Source: Fasciolopsis buskii (lineage: Eukaryota > Platyhelminthes > Trematoda > Plagiorchiida > Fasciolidae). From it: 64,000 bases of DNA. The translations under genes and the position numbers were made by a program. Shown piece by piece: positions 1 to 10,278 of this stretch. Numbering within the stretch: position 1 is the stretch's first letter; each line of letters starts with the position of its first letter. The notes under the pieces were generated by a model. It was not told where the DNA came from. It saw only the letters and a program-made list of their open reading frames with translations, and made no database searches. The DNA lies in NCBI GenBank assembly GCA_008360955.1, contig LUCM01008174.1, positions 130,278 through 194,277 of the forward strand. Reading direction: 5' to 3'.

Positions 1-640
1 TCTATGTAGTAACCCCATGAACATCACATCCCACCACGCATTTGAGCTTCCATTGACCAACTGCCACACCCGATTAGCAATCGATCCCTCATTAGTTGAC
101 TGAATCTATCACCGGGAGAAAACCCCCCTTGCTATTTCAATTTTCTGAGGTGTCAAAGTTTTACAAAGCGTTGAAATAGACGCCGATGGAAATCAAACAG
201 CTCGTGTGCGTTTTGTCTACCCCGTTGAGCAATCCCACTGATTGGGTGAATAAGCATATCAGTAGTTTCCGTGTGAGAACCGTACGAAATCGTGTTGCCT
301 CGGTGACGAACCAGATGGGCACGCGCCGTGCAACAAATTTAGGATAGATAGCCCAAAATTCAAAGGATATGTCTAGGGAAAGAAAGACCAGGGCAGGTCA
401 ACCACCATAATTGACCGTTTTGCCGTCAGCACAAATCAGGATGTGGTCAGAAATTTGGCTAATCAGCAACCGACAAATGATTGAAAATGGAAATGGCGGG
501 AACCAGAAGAGTTGAACAGAAAGTTCAAGTTTGTGACCTTCCTATTGCTAGTAGTGCCGAATTTGATCAACACGATCGTACTTTTTTCCCGTTTTTTCCA
601 CCCGTTATACCATAAATATGTTGCACATGGCCATCATAAA
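1..640. other. Intron or intergenic sequence left of the RhoGAP exon
   Basis: No convincing exon was found on either strand. The RhoGAP exon at 649-1301 ends in a GTAAGT donor, so that gene should continue leftwards on the minus strand, probably beyond the window edge. The part at about 185-345 is more GC-rich than its surroundings and looks like a dispersed repeat, but I could not match it to a second copy here. Confidence 0.4.
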
Positions 641-648
641 ACACTTAC

Positions 649-1301
649 CAAATGCAATTTCAGGTTGCGAGCACAGTCGTCTTGGAAAAGAGTGGGGACT
701 TGGAACAAACGTGAGACGGAGTGTCGTAATTGTTGTTCCTGTTTAGCAAATCGGACAAACATGTGCACCACTCGAATAGGAAGGGGATTTGCCAATGATG
801 CTGGCGTGGTTGTGGTCCGGTCTAGGAAGAATACTGGGGAGAAGAGGACCGCTAAACTGGATTCGTCTACTTCACATTCCGGTTCATTAGCCACATAAGC
901 CAGCAACTCGAATACCGGGCGAATGATGGCGCGGAGTAAACGATGTGGGAGGAATTGGAACAGGAGGCGGATTGCTCGACGCTGATATAAGTCCCCATAT
1001 TCTTTTGCCCCGGCTACCAGCTGGAGGAAAAGACCACGAAGATGAGTAGGGATGAGACCTAGGCCGTTGCGACGAAGTACGCGAGCTAGAAGACAAGCAA
1101 TTACAGGTGCATCATACCGGCGAAGAACGTCGATCACTTCCGAAACCATTGCAGGATAGTGAATTCTTTCTTCAGCTAGATCGGCCGCTCGATTCCGTAC
1201 TGAGACAGACAACGGTCGACTGCGTGGTGGGAAAAGAATGCGTTCAAGTTCATTCACACTCGAGTGGTTACCGGGTCGACGAAGGATGAATCGATGTTTG
1301 A
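649..1301 (-). CDS. RhoGAP domain exon, ARHGAP19-like (main catalytic-domain exon)
   Basis: This exon encodes most of a Rho GTPase-activating domain, the family that speeds GTP hydrolysis on Rho, Rac or Cdc42 in the cytoplasm. Seen: an open frame from a tttttcag acceptor (exon start 1301) to a GTAAGT donor (643-648). It begins with FILRRPGN, matching the arginine-finger segment of ARHGAP19 (LFRVPGN); the finger Arg is codon 1279-1281. The helix corresponding to the family's FxP motif is SSLAVLFSP near 840-860. It ends in LFQVPTLFQDDCARNLKLH, which parallels the unusual C-terminal end of the ARHGAP19 domain. Odd points: the conserved Lys after LL is Ala (1084-1086), the Leu-Pro-Glu-Pro loop is lost, and the Asn of NLAxxFxP is Ser (856-858). 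RhoGAP assignment is strong; the ARHGAP19 subfamily is likely; activity is doubtful. Confidence 0.85.
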
Positions 1302-1408
1302 CTGAAAAAGTATAATGAAACAAACAATGATAGCAAAAGTTTAACAATTTGTACCGTGAAATTCAATCAGATTTTTGTTGATTGCCAATTACTGCATTGG
1401 AAACTCAC

Positions 1409-1477
1409 ATCGTTTATCTTCAAGCAAGTGATTCAACATCGTATTGACCACCACGTACCAGTGTTCTAAATCTTTAT
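1409..1477 (-). CDS. ARHGAP19-like RhoGAP, small internal exon
   Basis: This 69-nt exon is flanked by a cttttcag acceptor (exon start 1477) and a GTGAGT donor (1403-1408). Its frame reads KDLEHWYVVVNTMLNHLLED followed by KR. This fits the first helix of the RhoGAP fold, equivalent to IAQIYQLIEYLHKNLRVEG in ARHGAP19. Phases match exactly: the preceding exon leaves one base, which with AT makes an Asp codon. The trailing single T joins TC of the next exon to make Phe, giving KRFKHRFILRRPGN across the junction. Both the phase fit and the domain alignment support it. It is too short to appear as a long ORF. Confidence 0.78.
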
Positions 1478-1578
1478 CTGAAAAGATTTTAATGGAAAAC
1501 CACAAATTTTTAGTACCTGGCAGTTTATATGACACTGAAAATCAGCCACGAACAAGTGATTTATTCCATCTAACCTAC

Positions 1579-1974
1579 CGATAGGACGCGTAGATTTTTG
1601 CGGTGTGTAAACGCGTCTTTTCGTCGCTTCTTTGGAGGCCGTGGACGCTGACTCTTGGGTCAAATCGACATCAAATGCGGCTGAATGAGTAGTTGTCATT
1701 TGAGCCAGAGATCGACTGGATTTTGCTTCCTTCACCAATGCATTACGAATTCGATCCACGTCATCCGAAGTGAACGTCAAAAACCCCAGATAGTTTGTGA
1801 CCAGTGTGGTGAATGAGGCCGGCCAAAGACGACGAAATTCGTACAACTCGATTGTCGGGTCGGTAATGGAAATATCTAACTGGTGTGAATAGGACGGTGG
1901 CACAAGTTTCAAATCGTCGCCGCAAGAATTCAGATCCGAAGTGGATAATGCCAAGTGTGTGGGTGTGACAGAAC
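1579..1974 (-). CDS. ARHGAP19-like RhoGAP, exon upstream of the domain
   Basis: The frame is open from an acceptor at about 1975-1976 (ttactgtcag) to a GTAGGT donor (1573-1578). The segment ELYEFRRLWPASFTTLVTNY resembles the region just before the GAP domain of ARHGAP19 (KPEIFTELVVSNITRLIDL). It is followed by a low-complexity Ser/Thr/Lys-rich linker (EATKRRVYTPQKSTRPI) that leads into the GAP domain, as in the human protein. The exon leaves one base at its 3' end, which is what the next exon needs. A start at TTG 1952-1954 would be artificial; the frame continues upstream to the splice acceptor. Confidence 0.75.
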
Positions 1975-2096
1975 CTGACAGTAACTATGGTGATTTGACA
2001 GGAAAGTAGAATGGAGAAAAACACTTGAATTCTTGCGTCTACACTAACAAGAAAACATTATTACTCAGTTAGACAGAAGGACTCTTCAAAACTCAC

Positions 2097-2221
2097 AAGG
2101 CGTGTTCTTTGTTTGCCGTCCGTGTGTAACTCTTGAATGCAGCCTTCGGCGGTGGATCGATTTACAATGATGAAAGCACTTGATAACTACTGATGCGTCT
2201 CCCGACGAAATAATGGATCGA
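2097..2221 (-). CDS. Probable 5' exon of the RhoGAP gene
   Basis: An open frame runs between a ggcttttcag acceptor (exon start 2221) and a GTGAGT donor (2091-2096). It reads through SIISSGDASVVIKCFHHCKS and a basic stretch (IHRRRLHSRVTHGRQTKNTP). It leaves one base that joins GT of the next exon to form Cys, so the phase is correct. There is no ATG in frame, so the start codon must lie in a further upstream exon. The residues match no domain I know. Support is splice signals and phase only. Confidence 0.5.
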
Positions 2222-4062
2222 CTGAAAAGCCGATTAACGAGTTCACGCCATCGTTACAAAATTCGTAGGGAAATAACTAAGTCTTTAGAATGATATACTG
2301 TCTAAGTTGTTAGAAAACGCTTTAGAGATTAGGACAACGAATTTTTGTTTAAATGGGATTCGCATTATACTATTTTGTCTACCTAATTGTCTGCTTGATT
2401 ATGCTGTCTGTCAAAATAAGGTCTGGCAACTAATCAGAGTGAACATGTCAGCAACTAGAACAATAAACAAAGTTGTTAAATTGTCTCTTGTATGCATTAG
2501 GTCAAAATACCGGCCTTTGGTCGCACAGACATCGTTTTCGTGTCATTCTGGTGCAGCGAGGACGGTGTTTGCTGGCGGACCCTAACCAATATGCCAACAC
2601 GTGCGTTATGGTGACACATCAATCCACGCATACGCATCCGGGTCACGTGCACTATCCGAATATGCACATGTAAAGTTAGAATTTTAAAGCTATATCTGTT
2701 CGCCTTCCTAGTATTTTTGGTGATTGGCAGAAAAACTTCATTACTCCTCCAGTTGAAAGTCTGGATTCATTTGTATCCGAGTGCTTCACTCACACCTATA
2801 CGGGTACCTGCATATGGAACACAGAAACGGAATGTTGTTCCTATAAAACTTTTACTGCACGAACCCCTCGGAAGATAGAATTAAATGTCTGTTGAGTCCG
2901 AGTACAAGTAGGAATCCTAGAAAACTCTAGTAAAACCGTATGCTTTACGTCGACTAAGATTTTCCATAGCCGAGGAACGTTGTTCCCGTTGCCTACAGCA
3001 AAGAATTATAATGTCGGGGTTCATGTACTTCCGCGTTAATTCAGAACAATTATTCAAGAAACCCGAATATTTTTGGGATCAGGAGCTTGAGAACCGATCC
3101 ACTCTGATACTTCACTTCAACTCTTTTGTTTCATTTGTATGCGGAACTGATTATCATTGAAGTAGTTGTGGTTTTTTCTTCAGAACTTGGTCAGTCGGTC
3201 GATCATTCCCACCAGATTTGACCATCCAATCCCATTTTCGTCTGAGATCTGCTCGGTCATGTCCACTACTTTTAATGTCATCAAACAGAATATCCTCCCA
3301 ACTGCACCACTTGCCAACAATAAAGACGATGACCCACCTGGAAACTTGAGAATTTGCTGATGCTCTAAACTATTTATCTTGCCGAAATCCATTTAGCTAA
3401 TCTCATGCAAGCCCCATAGTTTTAGCCGCGTCTGGACAACAGACATGATGAGCAGGTGCAGAGTAATTTCTGGTTTGTGGTTCGGTTAATCTAGTTTGTC
3501 CGCAATCTGGATCCCTGCAATCAAGGTACTGATATGACCCCTGTCAGAAATCACTGTTTCCAGTCGTAACTAGCAGACAAAATTCCGGTTGTCAGGTTCA
3601 CTACGAATGGCCGCGGCCGGTAAAATTCTCGCTTGATCGGGTCGCGAACTTCAAATCCATGGCATCACAGCACCGCAGACGAACCGCACACGATCTCAGT
3701 CGGTTACCAGACGCCTCTTCCCCGTATTCGATTGAGGACATCAACACGAGGGCAACAAGTGACATAGATATATGCCACATGTTTAGATGTAACATACAGA
3801 AACCAATAATTTCAAACCCTAAGCATGCTAGCAACAAAATCAGTGGCAATGCACAAATTTCAGCCAATTTTACGAATGACTTAACAAACAAACATGTAAT
3901 TAATTCCAGTCTATCATACAAAATTAAGTTCAATAATGAAATTAGCTGCTAGTTCATGTGATATTGCCCAAACAACATGGTTACATGTAAAAACGCCAAC
4001 TAGCACATTCTCTTCTACTACAGCATGCATGCAAAGTACCTGTCGTGTGTATGCTGACTTAC
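2222..4062. other. Intron or intergenic stretch
   Basis: No exon is supported here. An open minus-strand frame at about 3601-3760 (RLRSCAVRLRCCDAMDLKFA) sits in a more GC-rich patch at 3600-3770 but lacks clear splice signals. It may be a dispersed repeat or a missed exon of the minus-strand gene. Confidence 0.35.
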
Positions 4063-4459
4063 CATTCCGCTTTCGCCGGGGGCAGATACATCCTTGAACC
4101 GAGTTTCCATCAGGCGATGTGTCAAATCTCCAAAAGAGTGACTTCGTCTTGCTACTCTTCCTCTGCAGGGAGTTAATGCATTGATGAACTTAGCGATCTT
4201 TTGTCCCGATGAACTCCGTCGACTGATAACCGCGGACTTGTCTGTTCGCGTGGTTTGTATGGGCAAACTCTCAGGTGAAGATGTAGGCGAGAACTGAACG
4301 GTAGCCGATTCCGCTGCGTTCGTGTAGGCGCTCAGACTACAGCTGGCGAATCCGGATGAGTCGGAATCGGCCGAACAATCCGTTTTCAAGTCGCGTACTG
4401 AGTACGGTTGATGGTCACATATTACACTACGAGGCAAGCAGGCCCCCAGGTGCAAATCA
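4063..4459 (-). CDS. Serine-rich exon of an unrecognised gene (possibly N-terminus of the RhoGAP gene)
   Basis: The open frame ends at a consensus GTAAGT donor (4057-4062) and starts at an acceptor near 4460 (ggacagag). Composition is clearly protein-like: a Ser/Thr/Asp-rich region (DCSADSDSSGFASCSLSAYT) followed by a basic segment (SGQKIAKFINALTPCRGRVA then RRSHSFGDLTHRLMETRF). RRSHSF resembles a basophilic-kinase or 14-3-3 type site, which is an inference. Exon length is 397 nt, with one leading base that pairs with the GC left by the exon at 4615-4759. It ends in phase 0, whereas the RhoGAP exon at 2221 needs two incoming bases, so if this is one gene an exon is missing between them. I know no matching family. 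Confidence 0.5.
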
Positions 4460-4614
4460 CTCTGTCCACCAGACAATGTGGCAACGAACGCCATTCAAAG
4501 TGAGCGTGCACAAGCAGTCTGCGTTGCGTATTGCGAGACGTTGGATAACACAGTGAAAGCCTTCATATATACGACATTTTTGACCAATCAGAGCGTGAAA
4601 CAGTGACCACTTAC

Positions 4615-4759
4615 GCTTTACCAAAACGGACCAATCGGAGCGTCCGATGTGCGCCCAGGTCCACTTGTGAGGAGTGGCTGGCGAGCGAAGAAGCGGAATT
4701 TAGTTCATCTGTGTTGCTGGTGCTTCGCAGGGATGAGAATGTACCGGGTTCAAAGGCCT
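4615..4759 (-). CDS. Serine-rich exon preceding 4063-4459
   Basis: The exon runs from an acceptor with a good pyrimidine/T tract (catttttcaag, exon start 4759) to a GTAAGT donor (4609-4614). It reads TSNTDELNSASSLASHSSQV then DLGAHRTLRLVRFGK. It leaves GC, which joins the leading T of the next exon as Ala, so the two exons form one continuous reading frame. No domain is recognised; Ser-rich and probably disordered. An additional upstream exon is required. Confidence 0.48.
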
Positions 4760-4913
4760 CTTGAAAAATGTAGTTATTGGCAATACTCTCAATGAAGCAT
4801 TGAGTACTAATTTTAGGCAATTGCACTGGTCGTAAACATCAAGATTGCATCGAAAAACCGATGCACCGTGCATTGCCTTTATTTTGAATGATTTGATGTT
4901 AGTAGACGTAATA

Positions 4914-4953
4914 CGCCAACGTTTCGACTACCGTGGGTGGTCTTTCTCAAGGT
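4914..4953 (+). repeat. Possible Penelope-like or other retroelement boundary motif
   Basis: The stretch cgtttcgactaccgtgggtg followed by gtctttctcaag resembles a boundary motif that recurs in invertebrate Penelope-like and similar retroelements. A related CTTTCTTGA core occurs at 7741-7755 and in the hairpin at 13662-13686. This is recognition from memory of a motif type; no reverse transcriptase of that clade is visible nearby. Confidence 0.25.
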
Positions 4954-4959
4954 AATTTT

Positions 4960-7200
4960 TACAATCAAATGTATTACATCTACCAATAACACTGTGTTAC
5001 TAACATTATATCATTCACAACAAAAATTACATTTGTTGCTCCAAAAACACTTAATTAGGTACTCTCCACTTTTAAGGTACGAAGTGATAACGAATTTTAG
5101 TACTTTATTTATTGTGCCCAAAATAATTTCAGGAGATTTCACTGATTTTTGGCTGGCAGTAGGTGAGATATAAAGTAGTATTTAGTCGATATATCCGTAA
5201 TTTCTAAACTGGCGAAAACTGAGCTTGAACCCAAAATCGATGGTATCCCACCCCCCACCCCCCCGTGAAGTCATGAATACAAAAGAAACAAACATTTAAG
5301 TAAAGAATTTCACCGTTTCTTGTCTCATGTATGTGTGTCAGTCGGTTGGCTTACAAATGCGCAGGTTGAAATGGCTGGTGATGGTCTTGCTTGTTAACAC
5401 GTAAGATCCAGATATATTTCGGATTATATTAAAAAATAATGTTTTCTGACTCAGAAACTTGAAACATCAAGACAGCATAATCGGGAATGTTTTTGATATT
5501 CCGATTACTCAGTTACCGTGGGTAAACATATTCGATTGTAAATCTGAAATGACGGAGGTCCCTTGCTATAATCACATAGTCAGCTTAGTAAAAGCAATCA
5601 TGGTCTAGCTATTTCTTATTTTAAACATTTTAGGAATTGTTACAGCTGCACCAAGTCTTACCATTGAAATGAATCCACATACCGAGTCGTTTTGGTGAAG
5701 AGAGTGGTGGACAGTCGGTTAGCATACTTTCCTAGCCATCGTCAGCAGTCCACGTCTTCCCGACCCCAGCAGAGTGCACAACTGACTGTGAGAACAGTGT
5801 TAAATCGCTTCACAGTTATATAACCAAATCTACCTCTGATACTGACTTACGCGTACGACACATTGGGAATGTCCTGACTAGTCATATTAGGAGTCTCGGC
5901 GATCTACAAATAGAAGGATTTATGCTAAATGTATGACCTACCCTTTCACCTAAATATAAGATAACAATTGTGATCTGAAGCCAGCAGAAACTGTCTGGCA
6001 GTGATGCAACTAGTTGGAAATGAATCGAAGAAAGCAGTCGAAAATAAAGACGTCCAGGATATCATGATAAATGTGCTCGGGGAAAGCTTGGATCACAAAT
6101 TTGTTCGGACTTAACATACAAATGTTGCAATCGGAATCATTCGTCAAATTGAATCAAACGGATTTCATGCACCAGTGCATGACAGGACATTAGCACCACA
6201 CCGAAAAGACAAAAATTACATTTTTTCTTTCGCATTCCTGTTCACTGAGATCGTGAACTAGGCGTACAGTCAAACATGTTGACGAAATGTGATGGAAGTC
6301 CATCAGTAGCTTATCAGAAAATGTGTTTGTGGATTTCTCGGAACTTCGAGATCTCTTCGAAGTAGTAGGTGAAATTTTGTGCCCTGTGAAACGCTTCCCT
6401 TGGAAACGGTGATGATTTCCAATCATCTTAAACATTTTCGAAATGAGAGATTATATCGCCCGTACTTGAGCAGTTTTTCGCCTTACAGTTACTTTACTAC
6501 CCTTCAGCAGCAGTTTAATACAAGTTTTATTTTATCACGATCCAGTAATTTGTGCAGTAAACTGATGAGCCCTAGTTGCTGGCGTTGCATGACGAATTGT
6601 TCCTCGGCGAGATAGAAGCATGTATTCGAAACAAATCTGGACATTTCCGTTTCTCCCAAGCGAAATACGGTCTGATTTCAATTCCTTAACAAATGATATT
6701 GCTCGCTGTTATCGACTTCTTCAGTTTCATTTAATGTAACTATTGTTTAACGTGTGCTGTCCGCATCTTCAGTTTCCCAATGGTGGTCAGTGACATTGCT
6801 TGTAGTGGTGGTTCACGTTTGCTAATCTGAATTACATAGGTCATCGAAGCTCATCATAGGTGCTGTGGCTCGTTGTAAGTATAGGAACGAGTAACGGCCT
6901 TTGGGGAATGATTTAATCTACCGCTTTCTAACGCTGCAACTAGGTGTGGTTTTCTAAACCTATGAACTTTCTACTGGAGTGTATAGCATGTGATTAGTAA
7001 CGCAGTTATATGATTATCATTTTTACTTGTTCATTCTGAAAGTTCAAGTTGCTCCGAATTGTTGTCGACGATGTGACATTGGTTGCGTAACATCTATTTT
7101 AAAACTGAACAGAATTTGAGTACTGGAGTGAAATCATACGGATGATTCTCTTTTGTGTCTACTTAAACACTAAATGATTTCGCTCCAAGTTAATTACGTG
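4960..7200. other. AT-rich non-coding stretch
   Basis: Apart from the C tract at 5247 I see no exon, RNA gene or repeat that can be supported. Open frames here are short, AT-driven and lack splice signals. Confidence 0.45.
5247..5264 (+). repeat. C-rich tract
   Basis: A run of cytosines interrupted by two A residues. A simple low-complexity tract in otherwise AT-rich DNA. Confidence 0.8.
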
Positions 7201-7208
7201 TCCAGTAA

Positions 7209-7400
7209 TTGAGAGAAGAAATTCTTCATTTGGGTGCCCGACTGGTACCAGTGAGCTTAGAATATACTGTGGCAAAATTTTCCGGTCATCATAGTATACA
7301 ACTTACCGAGATTCGTGCAAATCGTGAATATTATTTAGCGAGTTTCATTTCGTTAGTATGGAAACCGAGACCTGGATCGACACCTCACAAGCCGTATTAG
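7209..7400 (+). CDS. Weak candidate exon, unrecognised
   Basis: An open frame with protein-like composition (HLGARLVPVSLEYTVAKFSG, then HHSIQLTEIRANREYYLASF) ends at a TAG. No clear acceptor or donor was found and no family recognised. It lies 0.8 kb before the plus-strand exon series starting at 8229 and could be unrelated. Confidence 0.2.
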   Translation: MREEILHLGARLVPVSLEYTVAKFSGHHSIQLTEIRANREYYLASFISLVWKPRPGSTPHKPY

Positions 7401-7679
7401 CTTGACAAAAATGAAAAGCGAGTTGGCAAAGAGCAAGGTGTTTGATTGTTTAGATAACCTGTCATAGCAAAGGTTGTATTGGAAGGTCAGAGTGAGGTTC
7501 TGCTGCACTTTAGAAGTGCATGCTGCTTGAACTTCGTAAGTAGCAGATAAAAGTGGAAACGGGAAAGATAAACAACCACACAGCTTGCGCTATTTCATCG
7601 ACCGACTGACCACAGTTTAGTGCATGTCTGAATGTTTTCTCAAGGCGCGTGCAGATTCAACGACCCGAAACCCAGATTG

Positions 7680-7760
7680 AAACAAGTGGGGGGTGACAAT
7701 CAAACGAACCGAGAAGGGTTTGAACCGGCCACCTTCACGGTGGTCTTTCTTGAAACAGTG
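7680..7760 (-). repeat. Possible degenerate tRNA-derived SINE head
   Basis: On the minus strand, GTGAAGGTGGCCGGTTCAAACC contains a pol III B-box-like GGTTCAAAC. The bases before it match GTGAAGGTCGCGGGTTCGAA of the SINE copy at 40125-40265. The body after the B box does not clearly match the other copies, so this is either a diverged copy or a different tRNA-like repeat. Confidence 0.35.
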
Positions 7761-8228
7761 ATGAAATAGTATGAGCGTGACATTGGCATGTCTCTATTCA
7801 TATCGATATCGGACTTATGATTTGATGTGGATCAATTCTACATCTCAGCAGGTGTGACATCCACAAAAGACGTTGCATAATTCTCTCTCTGTGTGTGTAG
7901 GGCTTTGATTATGGACTAAACAGTTGTAAACGGTTTGGACCTACTGCGTCCAAACGAAACTTTCAGAAACATTTTTCTTATATCTCAGATAGGTAGTGGT
8001 GTTTTCATATCAGACGGTTGTGATAAGACCGTGAAAGTTCTACTTTCACAGTGATCTGTCTGGTAAAAAGAACCTCTCGGGAACCGGAGATAACGAATAA
8101 CGAATTCGTCTATGCACGCAACATTTAGTTAGCGCCAGTTTTGGAACAGTCTTTGCACACGTCAGTTTGTACTTTCCCCCAAAGTTAAACAGAAAATGTT
8201 TAGTTGCTGGTGTTTAGCTTTTGGCCAG

Positions 8229-8371
8229 AAAACGAGCAGGTAATTAAGTTAAAACGAGCGTCCTTAGTGTGTAAGGAACGAGCTGCTACGAGTGATAGCG
8301 AATCCTCCCTAGATCCCCATTTGAATCGCTCGGAGCGTGAATGGATGATAAGTGTATTTAAGAATCATGTG
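8229..8371 (+). CDS. Candidate exon of an unrecognised plus-strand gene
   Basis: The exon starts after tttggccag (8228) and ends before a GTGAGT donor (8372). The frame reads QVIKLKRASLVCKERAATSD, then SESSLDPHLNRSEREWMISV and FKNHV: charged and helix-prone, with convincing codon choice. It has two leading bases and ends in phase 0, matching the exons at 9779 and 10132 that also start in phase 0. No domain is recognised. Alternatively it splices to the open frame at 8449-8695, which would end the protein early. Confidence 0.45.
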
Positions 8372-8448
8372 GTGAGTGGTCGAAGGATTTTCATCGGCCA
8401 AGCAAGGCTAACCTTCAGTGAGAAATTAAGAAGGTAGCGCACTAATAC

Positions 8449-8695
8449 AGGGATGGTAAGACAGAGGAATACCGGATACGCATACCCGGAGAGCAGCAAT
8501 AACCGTGAAACCAGTCGTGTGCCTCCGGCCAAATTTCCTCCATCAATCCATGCGCGAAACATACTACTAAGAAGTAGCAAATCCATTTGTCTCTTTGTTG
8601 ACTTGGACCTTGACACGTTGGATGGGAAACCGCAATTGAACATGCCCCAATCCACTGACCCTGGAACAATCCATGTGTATTATAAAGGCTCATGA
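8449..8695 (+). CDS. Candidate terminal exon, unrecognised
   Basis: An open frame follows an acceptor at 8448 (actaatacag) or 8466 (ggtaagacag) and stops at TGA 8693-8695. It encodes RNTGYAYPESSNNRETSRVP and later SICLFVDLDLDTLDGKPQLN. With the 8466 acceptor it is in phase with the exon 8229-8371. An AATAAA lies downstream at about 8895. The choice between this terminal exon and continued splicing to 9779 is open; both could be alternative ends. No known family. Confidence 0.35.
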
Positions 8696-9400
8696 TCGTT
8701 AATCCAGTGGTGTCCGTCCAATAAGTTGTGAAAGTTTAATGTTTGAAACTGGACCAGAAAGTAATATCAAGCCCATGGCAAGGCAGGTAGCCAACTAGCT
8801 GCATTCACACATGGAAAAAAAGGTCACCGGATGCACAGAAGCTGATTAAATGTTGAGTGACTCCAATGCCTTTGTGAACCTGCGTGGGTGAGTTAAATAA
8901 AGAAACAGTGGTCCGTTGGGTCCTACGATAAAACAGACAAAAGCTTTCTGCTATGCTAGCGCATCTCATTTAGTTGTGGTAATACAAAGATTCAGGCACG
9001 ACTGAATTTTTTCGTCGGTAGATAGTTTCGATAATACGATTCATTGGAAGTGGAACTTTGTTTAAACTCAGCTTTATATGCTATCGGTTCATCGTCTAAT
9101 GTGATTCAGCGAAAGATTCAATTTACATGATGAAATAGATTGACCGATTTTTTGGCAATTCTATTTTTCAGCTGAAGATGTACAGCCTCTATTTAAAAAA
9201 GTCATAACTAGAGGAAATCGATTATTCAAATACCAGTGAATTCGCAGTTCAAAAAAGTTAGCGTTCAAACCCATTAGGGCCATAAACGCGCATGAATTTG
9301 GTTACTCGAATGATGCCACACTTTCTTGCCATAAGATTTCCATCAAGTTTCCGTTGTGGCCAGCATTTTGGAATTCATTTTAGTAGAAGTCGAATTGAAA

Positions 9401-9503
9401 TAATTTACCACGTGAAATCATCACTCATATCACCATTAAAAAACATGGAAGCATTGTATAGCTGTTTCATCCTTATCAGGAATCATCAGCAGTGCATGCA
9501 AGA
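9401..9503 (+). repeat. Solo arm of the fold-back element family
   Basis: The segment matches both inverted arms of the element at 54657-55062, most clearly around acatggaagcattgtatagc and the following tgtttcatccttatcaggaa. It aligns over about 95 nt with scattered substitutions and closely resembles the right arm. No second, inverted arm is present nearby, so this is a solo or truncated copy. Confidence 0.75.
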
Positions 9504-9778
9504 AATCAAACTCTCGATTTCAGTCCCGCAAATTCAACTACTGACGATTTTGTTTCGAAAACTTTGACCGGGAAACCGCCACCTCCTCATCCAGTGCGGA
9601 TTCAGACCAACTTGCTTGATAAGGTCAAATAAATTGCAGTTCCCGTTACTTTGTACAATGGAACAGACGTTAAACATTGGCAATAGGGACCGGAGATTCT
9701 CAAACTGTCAAAAAATAAGCACTCTGAATCTGAATGTCCCGAGTTCGTGTCTTCTGGTATCCGTTGCCTTTCTTGAAG

Positions 9779-9856
9779 TGTGACATACCAGGAAAGGTCA
9801 CTACTCATGACAGGAAAACGATAAACAGTAAAAAGATGAGCGTACCCAAATTGCGG
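9779..9856 (+). CDS. Candidate exon, unrecognised plus-strand gene
   Basis: This 78-nt exon lies between a strong polypyrimidine acceptor (ccgttgcctttcttgaag, ending 9778) and a GTGAGT donor (9857). It encodes 26 residues, CDIPGKVTTHDRKTINSKKM then SVPKLR, in phase 0 at both ends. Phase agrees with 8229-8371 before and 10132-10278 after. It is short, so the splice signals and phase agreement carry the call. Confidence 0.42.
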
Positions 9857-10131
9857 GTGAGTAAATTATCGCATTTGTCAGTTGTCTTTTCGGTGTCAAC
9901 TAGCTTGAGTTTACTCTCCTTGACAAACTGTTTTTGTGCATGCGTAAATCATGAACAAGGATGACCAAAGTTTTCTACGTGCTTCACTTACCAGTCGAAA
10001 ATAACTATCAAGCTTCTAATCAATAAATACCAACGATGAGTAAAATGTCCGAAAATAATGAGTTCCACAAATAAAATCAATTAAAGTTGGCCTCATACAC
10101 GCTGTCGTCTAACTGTGATAGAAATAATTAG

Positions 10132-10278
10132 CTCATGTCTGTCATTAAACCACATGAGTCATTACGTCGGCGACAACCTGAGGCTCTCGGTTCATTAGAG
10201 CTTACAGGATCCCAGATAATTGTGAGAGTAGACAGGGAACTGATCGCGACTGTGACTACCTCGTCGATTAACCAAAAG
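10132..10278 (+). CDS. Candidate exon, unrecognised plus-strand gene
   Basis: The exon lies between an aataattag acceptor (10131) and a GTAACG donor (10279). It has 147 nt, exactly 49 codons, phase 0 at both ends. It encodes ESLRRRQPEALGSLELTGSQ then IIVRVDRELIATVTTSSINQ; the second half alternates hydrophobic and polar residues as beta strands do. The open frame runs on to a stop at 10480-10482 if the donor is not used. No family is recognised. Confidence 0.42.

Noticed and set aside
634..1347. The full 237-codon ORF as a single-exon gene
   Set aside because: Both ends pass consensus splice sites (acceptor at 1302-1303, donor at 643-648), and the upstream exons restore the RhoGAP alignment exactly. 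The terminal codons are intronic.
4937..5173. 78-codon plus-strand ORF
   Set aside because: AT-driven composition (Leu, Ile, Lys, Thr only), no splice signals, and it begins within the retroelement-like motif.
6559..6590. Hammerhead ribozyme core (CTGATGAG) as found in schistosome SINE-like repeats
   Set aside because: The CTGATGAG string is not followed by a GAAAC after a stem II, and flanking arms do not pair. Other CTGATGA strings in the window also fail.
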